Below, in pieces: positions 10,801-21,193 of a DNA stretch of 64,000 nt. This stretch comes from Hypomyces perniciosus (taxonomy: Eukaryota > Ascomycota > Sordariomycetes > Hypocreales > Hypocreaceae). The stretch covers positions 2,046,001 to 2,110,000 of the forward strand of contig SPDT01000002.1 in NCBI GenBank assembly GCA_008477525.1, in the 5' to 3' direction. The position numbers and the translations under genes were made by a program. The notes under the pieces are model-generated. The model did no database searches, had not been told where the DNA came from, and saw only the letters and a program-made list of their open reading frames with translations. The stretch's first letter is position 1. Each line of letters starts with the position of its first letter.

Positions 10801-13800
10801 GTTATTTTTAGTTAAGATATAATAACCTTAATATTAACTGGGAGAAAGGCTAGCTTTATTAGCGCAATAATAAAGTTTCCCTAGCGATTAAAATTATTAG
10901 AAAGGCCTTAGCTGCAAGGCAGAAATCCTATATAGAACCCCTAGGTATACTGAAGAAAGGAATTAAAAAAGTTACCTTTAATTTAATTATAGAAATAATT
11001 TACTTAAAAATAAAACTTAAATAGAGTAAGGGGAAGGATAAACGAATCTAAAAAATAATTGCCTTTTTACAGAAAGCATTTAATAATATTAATAAAATAC
11101 TTAAAATAAAAAGCCTTAAAATAATAGCATTATTAAAATAGCTATAGAATATCCTTAAAGAATACTGGAAGTATAATAAACTGTTTAAGGAAATATTTAA
11201 TATTAAATTACTGGAATATAGTTAATAAAACTATATAATTAAGCTTAAGGATAGTGTAAGCACTACCTTCTATAAGATTTATAATCTAAATAAAAAAAAG
11301 CTTAAAAGCCTATACGATTATTTAAATAATATATTAGCTAAAGGGTATATTTAACCCTCTTTATTGGAAGCAGGCTATCCTATTATATTTATACTAAAAA
11401 AAAGAGGTAAACTACAGTTAATTGTAGATTACTGACAGCTTAATAAAGCTACTATTAAAGATAAAACTCTACTATTATTAATTATAGAATTATAGGATAG
11501 ACTATACAGGAAAAAGTGGTTTATAGTGCTAGACTTTAAGGGCGCTTATAACCTTATTTAAATTAAAGAAGGATATAAATAGCTAACCGCGTTCCGAACT
11601 AAATACGGCTTATTTAAATATCTAGTTATACCTTTTAGTCTTATTAACGCCCCTGCAATATTCTAAAAGATAATTAATAATATATTAAAAGAGTACCTCG
11701 ATATCTTTATAGTTATTTACCTAGATAATATCTTAATCTTTTTAAATACCTTTAAAGAATATAAGGTATATATCTATAAAGTATTATAAATACTATAAAA
11801 TGCTAAACTATTTATAGAACTAGAGAAATGCAAATTCTATATATAGAAAGTTATTTTCTTAAAGTATATTATTACCTTTAAAGAAATTTATATAAATCTG
11901 TTAAAAGTATAAGCGGTATAAAACTAGCCTATACTTATTACAGTTAAAGAAGTCTAAAGCTTTTTAAGATTTACTAACTATTATTAGCAATTTATTAAAA
12001 GCTATAAAAGTATTATATAAACCTTTTATAAATTTACTAAAAAGGATTAAAAGTTTTTATAGGCATTAAATGTATAGGAGGCCTTTAATAAACTTAAGCA
12101 GCTTATCTTAAAAGAACCTATATTTATTATATTTAACCTATTTAAAGAAATAAAAGTTAAAATAGATACTTTAACTTTACTGTAAAAGTTAAATTTAATT
12201 AAAAGGATAAAAACAGTAAACTATACCCTCTTGCCTTCTACTTTAAAGCACTATATAGCATAGAATTAAACTACTTAATATATAATAAAGAATTCTTTAC
12301 TATTATTCTTGCATTTAAGGAATAGCGATATTACCTATTAAAAGGAATATATAAAGTTAAGGTATATATTAACTATAAGAATATTGTATATTTCGCGATA
12401 GTTTAATAACTTTTTAAAAGGCAGGTCCGCTATATAGAATACCTTTTAGAATTCGACTATATATTAATCTACTGAAAAGGATTTAAGAATAAATAAACAG
12501 ACGCGCTTAATAGATAAGCCAATTATAACCAGGGAAAGATTAAGTACACTAGGCAGATTTTAAAACAGACCCTTAAAGGATATTACTAATAAATAGCACT
12601 TTAAGCTATATATAAAGTATTAAGTAATAATGCTATACTTTAATGCATTAAAGAGTACTATATTACTTAAAATAACAATAAATTCCTAAAAGATATAGAG
12701 TTTAATAAAAAAGGAACTTAACAATAAAATAAAAAGATCTAGATTTTAGATAAACTTTAAAAAAATATAGTTATTGTAACGGGTGTAGCCTAACTGGAAA
12801 GCACGCAGTTAGGGCACCTCTGTATTGTCTATCTATAGCTGAAGGAAGGAAGCTCTATACTAGCTATGTATGCGTTACATAGTTGTGCGTATAGGGTTGT
12901 GGCCGAGGTGGTTTCCTAATTAGGTAAGCGGTCTAGTATTGGTCGTATTTCCGGATTCGGCGTAGTCGTGATTCCGGGAGACATGGCCTAGCCTGTGACA
13001 GTTATAGAAGTTTATTAATACCTAATATATAAATATAAAGGTATTTGCAAGACCTGTAAATAAATATAAAGGTATTTTAAGTTTTAAAGGCTTAAGAAAG
13101 TAATGCAAGATATTATTTCTCGCTATATAATTTATAAAACAGTTAAACCTTTAAAATATAAACTATATAGTAAACTCTAACCTTTACTAATACTAGAATA
13201 ACTATAAAAATTAATTTTATTAAACTTTATTATTAAACTACCACTATTTATTAAACTAAAATTAAAAATTAAATATAATAGTATTTTAATAATTATAGAT
13301 TAATTTACTAAATACTTTTACTTCCTTTTATATAAAAAAGTAATAGATATAAAAACACTAGCCTATATATTTTTGCAATTTATTGCAGTTAACTATATAA
13401 TTCCAGTTAAAATTATTTTTAATTAAGGATTAACTTTTATATTTAAATTCTAGTAAGTATTTATAAATTAATTAAGTATAAATTATAAGCTTAATACTAT
13501 ATATTACCTATAGATAAATAGTTAAATAACATATATTAACTAGATTGTTAAAACTTATCTAAAAAGTTATATTAACTTTAATTAAAATAATTAAATAAAG
13601 AAGCTATTAATTATATAGATATCCTATAATAGCAACATTTTAGAGTTAACTAGATTTAGCTTTATATATATTAACTATAGCTTTATACTAGATATATATA
13701 AAGCGCTAAGGAAAAGACTATATATTAATAAAGTATAAATTAAAGCTAAAAATATAAAGTAGTTATATGAAGAAATACAGGTATACCTTTACTTTATATA

Positions 13801-14340
13801 AAAAAAAAAAAAAGTATATTAATAAGTATAAATTAAAGGGATTAATCTTTAAAGAGGGAGATATAGTCTACTTATATTATTATTTACTAGGGAAAAAGAC
13901 TATAAATATTAAAACAATGCAATTAAGCGATAAATTAAATTTCAAGAAACTTAAACTTTACCTAGTTAAAAAGGTTATTTTAAAAGTTATTTATAAACTT
14001 GCATTACTAGACAGTATTTGGATTTACCTAGTATTTTATATTTTACTACTTGAAAAAGTATTATAAAATAAATTAGAAAATAGATTAATTATAGATTTAA
14101 TCAAAGTATTACTAGTTAAAGAAAAATATAAAGTTAAAGAAATTAAAGCTATAAAAATAAAAGGCAGTAAACGCCAATATTTAGTAAAATAGAAAAACTA
14201 TAGAAAGGAATATAACTCCTAGGAATTTAAAGAATACTTTAAGTACTTTTAGACGACTTTATAGCAATTCCACTAAAATCTAGGCCTTTTAATAAAGGGT
14301 CTAATAAAGCGTTAAAAGTGAGAAGATTAATACCCTGAAA
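7900..14340 (+). pseudogene. Gypsy gag-pol polyprotein remnant, RIP-degraded
   Basis: Reading the plus strand through the stops gives the order gag, zinc knuckle, RT, RNase H, integrase, chromodomain. The zinc knuckle is near 8930-8975 (YNCNKLKYFLRDC). RT is near 11400-11830 (LDFKGAYNLI, AFRTKYGLFKYLVIPF, and YLDNILIF in place of YLDDILIF, a G-to-A change at the catalytic Asp). Integrase core is at 13200-13450 (ILIIIDQFTKYFYFL). A chromodomain is near 14150-14240 (KRQYLVK, then a TAG where Trp is expected). A Cys-pair segment (KCTRCILKSDC) lies at about 14700. Stops are TAG/TAA at Trp, Gln and Arg positions throughout. The short open stretch 13767-14066 is only part of this remnant. Confidence 0.85.
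12775..13000 (-). mobile_element. 226-base solo-LTR-like element, copy 2, TSD GTTAT
   Basis: Reverse orientation (starts TGTAACGGGTGTAGCC, ends CTGTGACA), inserted inside the Gypsy pol between RNase H and integrase. Perfect duplication GTTAT at 12770-12774 and 13001-13005. Its CpGs are intact inside heavily RIPed DNA, so it arrived after the Gypsy was mutated or was never a RIP target. Confidence 0.92.
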
Positions 14341-14958
14341 GTCCTGAACCTCTAAAAGAATTTCCGATTCCTGCCGCTCTAGATCTTCCAGTTTATCCAA
14401 GGATTCTAACCTATACTCGACTATCTCTTTACCTTTAGTCCGCAGCTGTCGTTTCTGACGATAAAGACGCTTTAAATGATTTAAGGCCTCGTCTATTTCC
14501 GCCTAGGCTTTGCAAAGGGCTTTACGACAAAGCAATAAAAGTTCTTCCGCCGATTCCTTAGCGGAATTAAGATATCGCGACTTAGAAACAATACTTAATA
14601 CTAGGAAACAGTCTTAGCTATAATACTGAAAAAAAGACTTTAAGCAAATATATAAAAGCTTAATGTAACCCTTGCACTATTATATAGACGACCAATATAA
14701 ATGCACTCGCTGTATTTTAAAGAGCGATTGCTTATATAATACTTTAAGCTGCGAGAAAGATAATAAAAATAAGGCATAACGTTAAAGCCGTCAATATTAA
14801 TTAAGTCTGTAAGTTTGCGATAATAGAAGGTCGATTTAGTATAAGTAGGCTGTAAATTGTTAGATATAATAAACAGTTAAGAAGAAGGATATTATATATA
14901 AGAAAGGGGAAGGGATTAAATAGGTTTTGAGGATAAAACTAATAGGAGGGGGATATTA

Positions 14959-15362
14959 TATTATAACCCGACTATATTGAAGACTAGGTTATAAGGGCAC
15001 AGGAGAATATCGGCTGCACTGACTAATTATTAAAAAGTGATTACCGCATTAAGAGTAATTACTTAACCGCTTACTATATTAAAAAGTGTAATCACTTACT
15101 CGATTACTGTATTATCGCAGTGATTGCAGTAACGCTTACTAGGAGATTAGTGATCATATATAGATTTCCTTTATATATATACGACTAGCTTGTTATTTAG
15201 TAGAGTTATTTAGATAGTCGTTAATAAATTGCATTCACTAGAACCACCTATTCTACAGAATCGTAACTACATTACCCTGCTCAGTATTCATCCCTGACCT
15301 CTCTGTTAATATAAACCTACGGACCTCGGTTTATCCCTTGAGAATCAACCCGGATCGTTACA
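14959..15362 (+). repeat. 3' LTR of the Gypsy element
   Basis: Direct copy of 7411-7812 with extra G-to-A and C-to-T changes. Confidence 0.9.
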
Positions 15363-18033
15363 GTAAACTAGTTATATAAATCCCTTATAGGCAATAGGAT
15401 ATTAGGAGCTGGCGGCTTGCGTTACTGTTTGCTGAGTTTTAATTTATAAAGGAAAAAGGGTTAATCTAGGTAGTATTAATTTATTTCTGCTAAAAGGGGG
15501 GACTATAAAGGTCTGCTTCTTTTATTAGTTTTTAAAAAGCTTTATTTCCTATAAGTTTAAATAGATAAAAGAGGGGGGTTTTTTTTAAAGGGAAGTCTAA
15601 AAGGAAAGGCTTAACTATTTTATATTCTGCAAAATAGCTTTATCTTTCTAGTTTACTGCACTTGCCGATAGACTCTTTATTATGCCTGAAGTGTTTATAG
15701 TATTCCTGGAAGTCCCTATATCCCAATCTTTCTGCTAGAAGCCTGTAATGGATAGGGCGTGTGATGCACAATGGGCTGAAAGGAGTGGAAAGGTGATAAT
15801 AAAGGATAAAGGGGGAAGGAAAGGAAAGGAAAGGGAAGGATACGCTTTTATGCGTATCAGCGTGGGAGTTTAAGTTTTGGGGGGGAAGCTGGGGCCCCGA
15901 GTCTTTATTATCTATAGCCTTCCGGGGTTTTACTAAGCCAATCTCGCCCCTTTACCTCTGCGACTTTTTCCTTAATCTATCTTTTAATATATATAATTAT
16001 AGCCTAGTTCTATAATACAGCAGGGAAAGCTGCGCTTTATTTAACTAAATAGTCGGCTTATTCGTTGCCTATAATATCCTTATATCCTGGAACCTATAAG
16101 ATAAAGGTCCTGTAAGGCGAGATACTTTGTGCTAGTTTCTAGAAGTATATATACGCTCTTTGTATAAAAGGGGGGGGGCTTATTAAGCAGCCTATCGATA
16201 ACTGATAAATTATCTAGGAAAAGGAAGGCTGTTTAAATCGTGCAGTTTTCCTTTATGCGTCTAGCCATTAGCTCTATAGATTTTAGGGCGGCCTGTGCCT
16301 CCGCGTCGTAGACCTCTGTGTTGCTGAGGCGTCTAGCGTCTATGGTTGCTCTTGCTCTGTGGTAAGCGACCGCTCCCTAGCCTGTGTTCCCTCCAATTTG
16401 GGACTTATCGGAGTAGGCTAGGATTGAGTGGGAGGGGGGGGACTCGACTATTTCTAGGTGTTTCCTTACTGCAGTTAGTTTACCTATACCTCTTAGGTCA
16501 GGGCCGGGGAGAACATATAGGGACTTTTGGCGAAGAGTGTGGGTCTGATGGTCCTGCTAACTAGGGCGGCGGTGCGCTGAAGTCTGGTTCGTGGTAGCCG
16601 GGGAGGGAGTTTCTTGTTAATGCGTCGAAGCGCTTGGAAGGGACCAAGACCAAGTTAACAAACATTGCCATTCTCTAGAAGTTGGTTAGTGAACATCGAC
16701 TCCTAAGACCGTCTCGATGCGACGCCGAGCTGGCTACACTTATTGTTGAGACGTTGGATGTGAGCGGTACGGTGGAAGGGGCGGTTAATGGTCTTCTATA
16801 TATACTCATCATGGGACGCCTTTTCCCACGACTTGCCCTTCTGGTCTTGACCCTAAAGTCTAAAGCAACTAGTCAAGATATTATTCCGAAGTATGCCTCA
16901 GATTGTGTTCGCTCTGACTCGCGTTACCCAGCCTCGGATAGGCCTTGCAACATGCTGGTAATTGCAGTATGGCTCGAGTCGATGCGAGCCGAGTATGCAG
17001 ACAAAGAAACTGCCGTCGAAAGATATGTCTACGAGATCCACGACAGTGTCGGATCCGATTATTTGCAGTTTAGCGAGTTTGAGGCCCGTCCTTCAGGACA
17101 TCTGCGGTTAGTTGACTACGGCGCCAAGTACTTTTATACCATAAACCTCGACCGTGAAGTCCTCACCATGGGCCATAGCATATACTGGAGGCTGTGGAAT
17201 ATCCCTCACCAGGACAACCTCTGGCTTCGCGCTATCGCAGAGAGCGTCTATCACAACAAGCTCACTATCTCCCTCGACATTTGCCTATAGGAACATAAGG
17301 CCTCACTGGCTTTAGAGCTTCCCAAGCGAAACAAGCACATCGAATATACCTTTTGCATGGTGGACCCGAGGACACGAATCGCAGAGGCGCGAAAGGTCTT
17401 TCACACATATCTTATAGCAAACACGCTCGTTACATACCAAGGCGAGATCATTAGATTTGGGACGGACTGGTTTCTTTTCCGGAAGCTGACCTTTGCATTC
17501 ATCTCGGTTGCGTCTGGTCAGGCCAAATTCCATTCTTTGCCCGCTCAACTGAACTCTCGAAATTGGGCCTAATGAAACAGCAACTCCAACCACCTGCCTA
17601 GGTCAATTGGATGGCTTGAAGAAGAGAGGCGAGTAGCAGCGTTCTATCGCTGTAGTGTGTCTTCATATCCCATCGACCAGACCAGCCCTCAGGGGCGTCG
17701 CCCACGGAGACAATGTACTGGTTCGAGGACGTCTCGTGATTAACAGGGGAGCTTTCACGAAAGCGATTACTTGGCAAATTAAACTAGGACGTATGAACTT
17801 TAACATCATTATCCTACCACTCTTTTAAGTAGCCTTAGCAGAAGTTTTATTTGAAAGTATTACAAAACTTATAATATTATAACATCTAAATGGCTTTGAA
17901 ATAAAACTAAAACGAATAAAAAGTTTAAAACCATATTTATGAGTATATTGAGAAAGAGAGTTGAAGATTAACCGTCAATGTAATAATAATATAAAAGTAC
18001 AGTTAGTAATTAAACTAATTATAAAAACCGATA

Positions 18034-18788
18034 CCCGTAGGCTTGAGACCGGGGGGGAAAGTCGACTAAGGCTAGGCCTTAGTGTCACGACCCTACCATG
18101 TCAAAGACTAGGTCACAGGGACACTCGGGAGAATATCGGTTATATCGACCAATCATCAGGAAGTGATCACCGCGCTAAGAGTGATCGTAGCAATACTCAC
18201 TAGAATAACAGTAATTATACGATTAGCTTATCACTCATTTAGTATAGTTACTTAAACAGTTATTAATAAACTGCATTTACTAAAACCGCCTGTTCTATAG
18301 AATTATGACGACATTACCCTGTTTAGTATTTATCCCTGACCTCTCTGTCAATATATACCCATAAACCTTGGTTTATCCCTTAAGAATCAACCTGGATCGT
18401 TACACTTAGTCGGGCAGAAAAAGCCGGGACAGGCATAAAACTCTAGGACACCTATTTTCTTGATATCCGATGTTAGTAAAATCAATTAATAAATATAAAT
18501 AAGTCCACTATTATATAAAGATATCAATTACCAGATTTGAAATTATAAAGATTTTCCTTTAATTAGTTATATATCTATCTCTGTTTTATTGAAAAGTTAA
18601 GAAAAAGTCGAAAGCCCCGAAAAATAGTGGGGGTCCTCTGAAGTATCTTTATATATAATTCTATGTATAATTCTATATATAAAGGTACTTAAAATGTCAA
18701 CTGTCCCGGACTTTCTTGCCTCTCCCGGCTTTTTCTGCCCGACTAAGGCCCAGCCTTAGTCAACTTTCCCCCCTCTCAAGCCTACGGG
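18034..18788. mobile_element. MITE-like element with long terminal inverted repeats, TA duplication
   Basis: The left end CCCGTAGGCTTGAGA is followed by a G-run, GACTAAGGC and GGGCAGAAAAAGCCGGGA. The right end is its reverse complement (CCCGGCTTTTTCTGCCC, GCCTTAGTC, C-run, TCTCAAGCCTACGGG). A TA lies on each side (18032-18033, 18789-18790), as for Tc1/mariner-type elements. About 430 bases remain once the nested LTR is removed. The inverted repeats are about 90 bases long and palindromic in part. No transposase is present. Confidence 0.8.
18083..18404 (+). mobile_element. Solo LTR of the Gypsy family, internally deleted, TSD CTTAG
   Basis: Starts TGTCACGACCCTACC and ends GGATCGTTACA like the LTR at 7411-7812, but is about 80 bases shorter; the loss is in the middle. 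The duplication CTTAG (18078-18082, 18405-18409) lies inside the left inverted repeat of the MITE, so the MITE was there first. Confidence 0.88.
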
Positions 18789-18817
18789 TATAGTTAATTA
18801 CTTTTGCGAGAGATATT

Positions 18818-19090
18818 TTAAAATAATAAACGTAAATAATGAACTAAAGGTTTTGCTAGATTTAACTTTATTTCCATAAGTAGCGCTTTAAAAGTTAGGA
18901 TATATAACTCTGTATCAGCCAAGTACTCCCTTTCGCTGCTCCATTTGGCCGGTGTCAGAAGCAGAATCTGCACTGCATAGCAAAGGATCAAGGCAGTGAT
19001 ATCAGTAACACAGCTCTTGCTTCTAAACACATGACTTAAGTATTGGGTTAAAGGTTGGCAGTTTGTTGTGCGAAATAATGGTGTCGACAA
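18818..19090 (-). pseudogene. Fragment of an unknown gene, homologous to the fragment at 19294
   Basis: A 90-codon minus-strand frame contains ITALILCYAVQILLLTPAKW followed by SSEREYLADTE. The plus-strand frame at 19294 has a matching stretch (VPALMLCHSVQIFLFVPTDW), and the DNA is also similar, so the two are an inverted pair of related fragments. Family and function are not recognised. Short and without a clear start, so treated as a gene fragment. Confidence 0.4.
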
Positions 19091-19293
19091 ATTCTAGTTG
19101 TTGGTTATTTGGGTAGGCTCGTACAACAGGCTTCCCAAGATATTACGCCTAGGGGAGCCGTGTTGGCATCATCCGCATATACGACTCTTCCGAATCGGTG
19201 CGAGCGGTTACCGACACTGTTGCTAGTCACTGCCAGGCGCTAGCTTTTATCCCCTTGATATAATCTGCCATCAAAACCAGTAACGAATCAGAC

Positions 19294-19845
19294 GTGATTC
19301 ACGTGCCTGCGTTGATGCTGTGCCATTCGGTGCAGATATTCTTATTTGTGCCGACTGACTGGGGCAAGAATCGCGTGTATTCGAGAGATGTCGATTCATA
19401 CCCTCGTCATTACCCAGAACCGCTAGCGACAGAGACCCAGGTCGGGGGTAAGATTTTCTTGGAGCACTTGAATCGCGCCGCCGTTATGTTTCAATACGCC
19501 ATTAATAGGCGGTTTCAGTCAAATCTCAACATCGTAAGCAAACGAAGGCAAGCTCACAAGACTGCTCTATTCAAAGGGTACGCCGATCCAACACTCGAGG
19601 GATACCAAGATAATGATAGCCTTAATGCGGCCGAGAATGCTACCATACCTAATGCCATGTAACAGACTTTGGGCGCATCGAAAGATAATAGCGAGGACGA
19701 GGCAGAGCCTGTGAATGTCAGACCAGAGTCCGTGCGCGAGAATGAAGATGACTCTATCAGTAATACCCCTGCAAAGTTAGCTGAGAAAGCGCCCCAGGCT
19801 GAAAAGCCAGATTTGATCGAGGGTGTCGACGCTATATCCATATAG
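19294..19845 (+). pseudogene. Fragment of an unknown gene, with one stop
   Basis: The plus frame runs 19294-19662 to a TAA, then continues in frame to a TAG at about 19845 with an acidic, Ser/Glu-rich tail (NSEDEAEPVNV). It contains VPALMLCHSVQIFLFVPTDW, which pairs with the minus-strand fragment at 18818-19090. The part HLNRAAVMFQYAINRRFQSN looks like an amphipathic helix. Not recognised. It may be a remnant of a larger gene rearranged at this site, or a small gene with a poorly placed start. Confidence 0.4.
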
Positions 19846-20078
19846 GTATTATAGGGACATGTCTCGCCAAGTCTCGCCAAGTCTTATCTTCTTTAATTTT
19901 GCTTACTGGCTTTTTAGTTTTGCCCCTTTTCTTTATTTTTAGCTTATATAGATATGCCTATTAACTATATAAACGCCTATAAATCTCACATCTTTTCCCA
20001 TTCCTCAACCCTCCAAGTCTCCAAGCCATCTCAACCTTTTAGTAAAGATATCATCTTGACGATCTCCATCTTATCAAT

Positions 20079-20587
20079 ATGCTCTATCATTCTCTTATCT
20101 TTATGGCTATTCCAGCTGCCCTTGCAGCGGACTGCTACCCTCGCCCAAATCCTGACTTTACTATCACTCAATACCAGCAAGTAGCGAATGCACTTTGCAC
20201 CGGAGGCAGCCCATCCGTAACGCAACAATTTGGCGATACTGGGGCCCCCTTTAACATGAAAAGAACGATTGTGGCTACATATGTGGGAAATGGGATAACC
20301 AAGATTCACTGCCAGGTAAGCATTGTTCTATATCTAAAGCATCACAGGTCCTATTACGGATCACCTGCTCCTCACAACTCATATGGATCTTTATGAATTA
20401 CACAAGACATATGCAAAATACCTAGTCACTCTGTATTCCTATCTAATTTGTGCTATAGGATGCTTTCAGAAATATTTTATCTCAGTGTGTGCAAGGCTCT
20501 GGAAGAGAAGGGGGTACCTGGAACTGGAATCAGGGCAATAAAATCACTGCAAGCTACAAGATCTTTACGCAGTTGACTGCAGCCTAG
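20079..20587 (+). CDS. Small secreted cysteine-containing protein, two exons
   Basis: Exons 20079-20315 and 20459-20587 give 121 residues; the intron starts GTAAGC and ends ATAG and keeps the frame. The first 17 or so residues (MLYHSLIFMAIPAALAA) are a clear signal peptide with an Ala-rich cleavage site. The mature part has four cysteines, in DCYPRPNP, NALCTGG, IHCQDAF and SQCVQGS, which could form two disulphides. The end pattern C-DAFRNILSQC-GG-W resembles fungal secreted glycan-binding (Y3-like) and effector-type proteins; this is a weak family guess. It stands alone between gene fragments. No stops or RIP-like mutations. Confidence 0.65.
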
Positions 20588-21193
20588 ATATAACACTCTG
20601 CTTATGCAACCGATTACAGAGTCTTCTATCTCAGACTCGCCAAACTTCATTCACAATGGATCCTCATTACTAGCTTACAGTTAGCTATATAGTTATTATA
20701 GACCAACGAAATTCTCGTGTCGCTATATCAAGCCAAGTTTTCACAGTAGAAAGTATAAACCTTAAATTAAATCACGATTTACAGCTGAATGCAGGTCTAA
20801 GAGACATAAACTAGCAATTAAATAGCTGAGGTAATATCTAGGTATCAGCGAGTTGTCTCTAATATTTAGACTAATCTTGTTTATCTGTTACTATAATAAG
20901 GAACGCCGTGAAGATTAGCACGATTTAAAATTCCTTATCCTTATCATTGCTAAAGTAAAGTCGGAGATAAGGTAATTGTTGTTCTCGGGGTTAGGAGGTA
21001 GCGCTGGTCTAGGTATTATCATTAGTAAGTAAGCTCTATTATTGCTAATAGCTAATCTTAAGATTAATATTCTCTTACGAGTACATGACTTTTATTCGTA
21101 TAGTTTTCTATATATAGAGTACTTGTCTTACATAATAATAAGGAACATGGTTGTATCCTGGTTAACAACAGGTATAGGTTAAACTTGGATCCA
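20588..21193. other. AT-rich intergenic region
   Basis: No gene, repeat end or clear motif seen; composition is moderately AT-rich. Confidence 0.45.

Larger units (their letters stand above)
7411..15362 (+). mobile_element. Full-length Gypsy (chromodomain) LTR retrotransposon, RIP-mutated, TSD GTAAA
   Basis: Two direct LTRs (7411-7812 and 14959-15362) are flanked by GTAAA at 7406-7410 and 15363-15367. The element is 7952 bases including a nested 226-base LTR. The LTRs start TGTCACGACC (5') and TATTATAACC (3', RIP-altered) and end GATCGTTACA. A polypurine tract, AGGAGGGGGAT, precedes the 3' LTR. The interior is saturated with in-frame TAG/TAA. Confidence 0.93.
7370..16625 (-). mobile_element. 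5'-truncated Tad1-like LINE, split by a Gypsy element, TSD CGAAGCGCTTGGAA
   Basis: The 14-base duplication CGAAGCGCTTGGAA lies at 7356-7369 and 16626-16639. The LINE itself is only 7370-7410 plus about 15368-16625. Its minus-strand 3' end is an A-rich tail of AAT/AAAC units abutting the left duplication. At 16450-16000, minus strand, the frame reads SDKSQIGGNTG, AEAQAALKSIELMA and FLDNLSVIDRLLNKPPP, the RNase H domain of Tad1-clade LINEs. Reverse transcriptase and ORF1 are absent, so the copy is dead on arrival. Poly-purine/pyrimidine runs lie at about 15480-15900. Confidence 0.8.
7073..17845 (+). pseudogene. Kinase-like uncharacterised fungal gene broken by nested transposons
   Basis: The left piece (7073-7369) reads IDNYLLIDLAQAIYPDRSAA, LWRKIR, YTILLMACLAV, FREYFAMVRGTNIPLFCVNL and EQRAASTKRLE. 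This matches the middle of small P-loop kinases of the chloramphenicol-phosphotransferase/AAA_33 type. The right piece (16640-17572) continues in the same frame across the LINE duplication and adds a C-terminal region (RPSGHLRLVDYGAKYFYTIN, ASGQAKFHSLPAQLNS) typical of an uncharacterised fungal family. Weak homology to that family (ETMYWFEDV, RMNFNIIILPLF) continues to about 17845 with frame changes. Stops inside the frame include TAA near 7160, TAG near 16676 and TAG at 17288-17290, all one C-to-T step from Gln. The ATP-binding N-terminus is missing at the insertion of the 6173-7070 element. The gene is inactive. Confidence 0.7.

Noticed and set aside
13767..14066. 99-codon open frame as a separate gene
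   Set aside because: It is part of the Gypsy pol between integrase and chromodomain.
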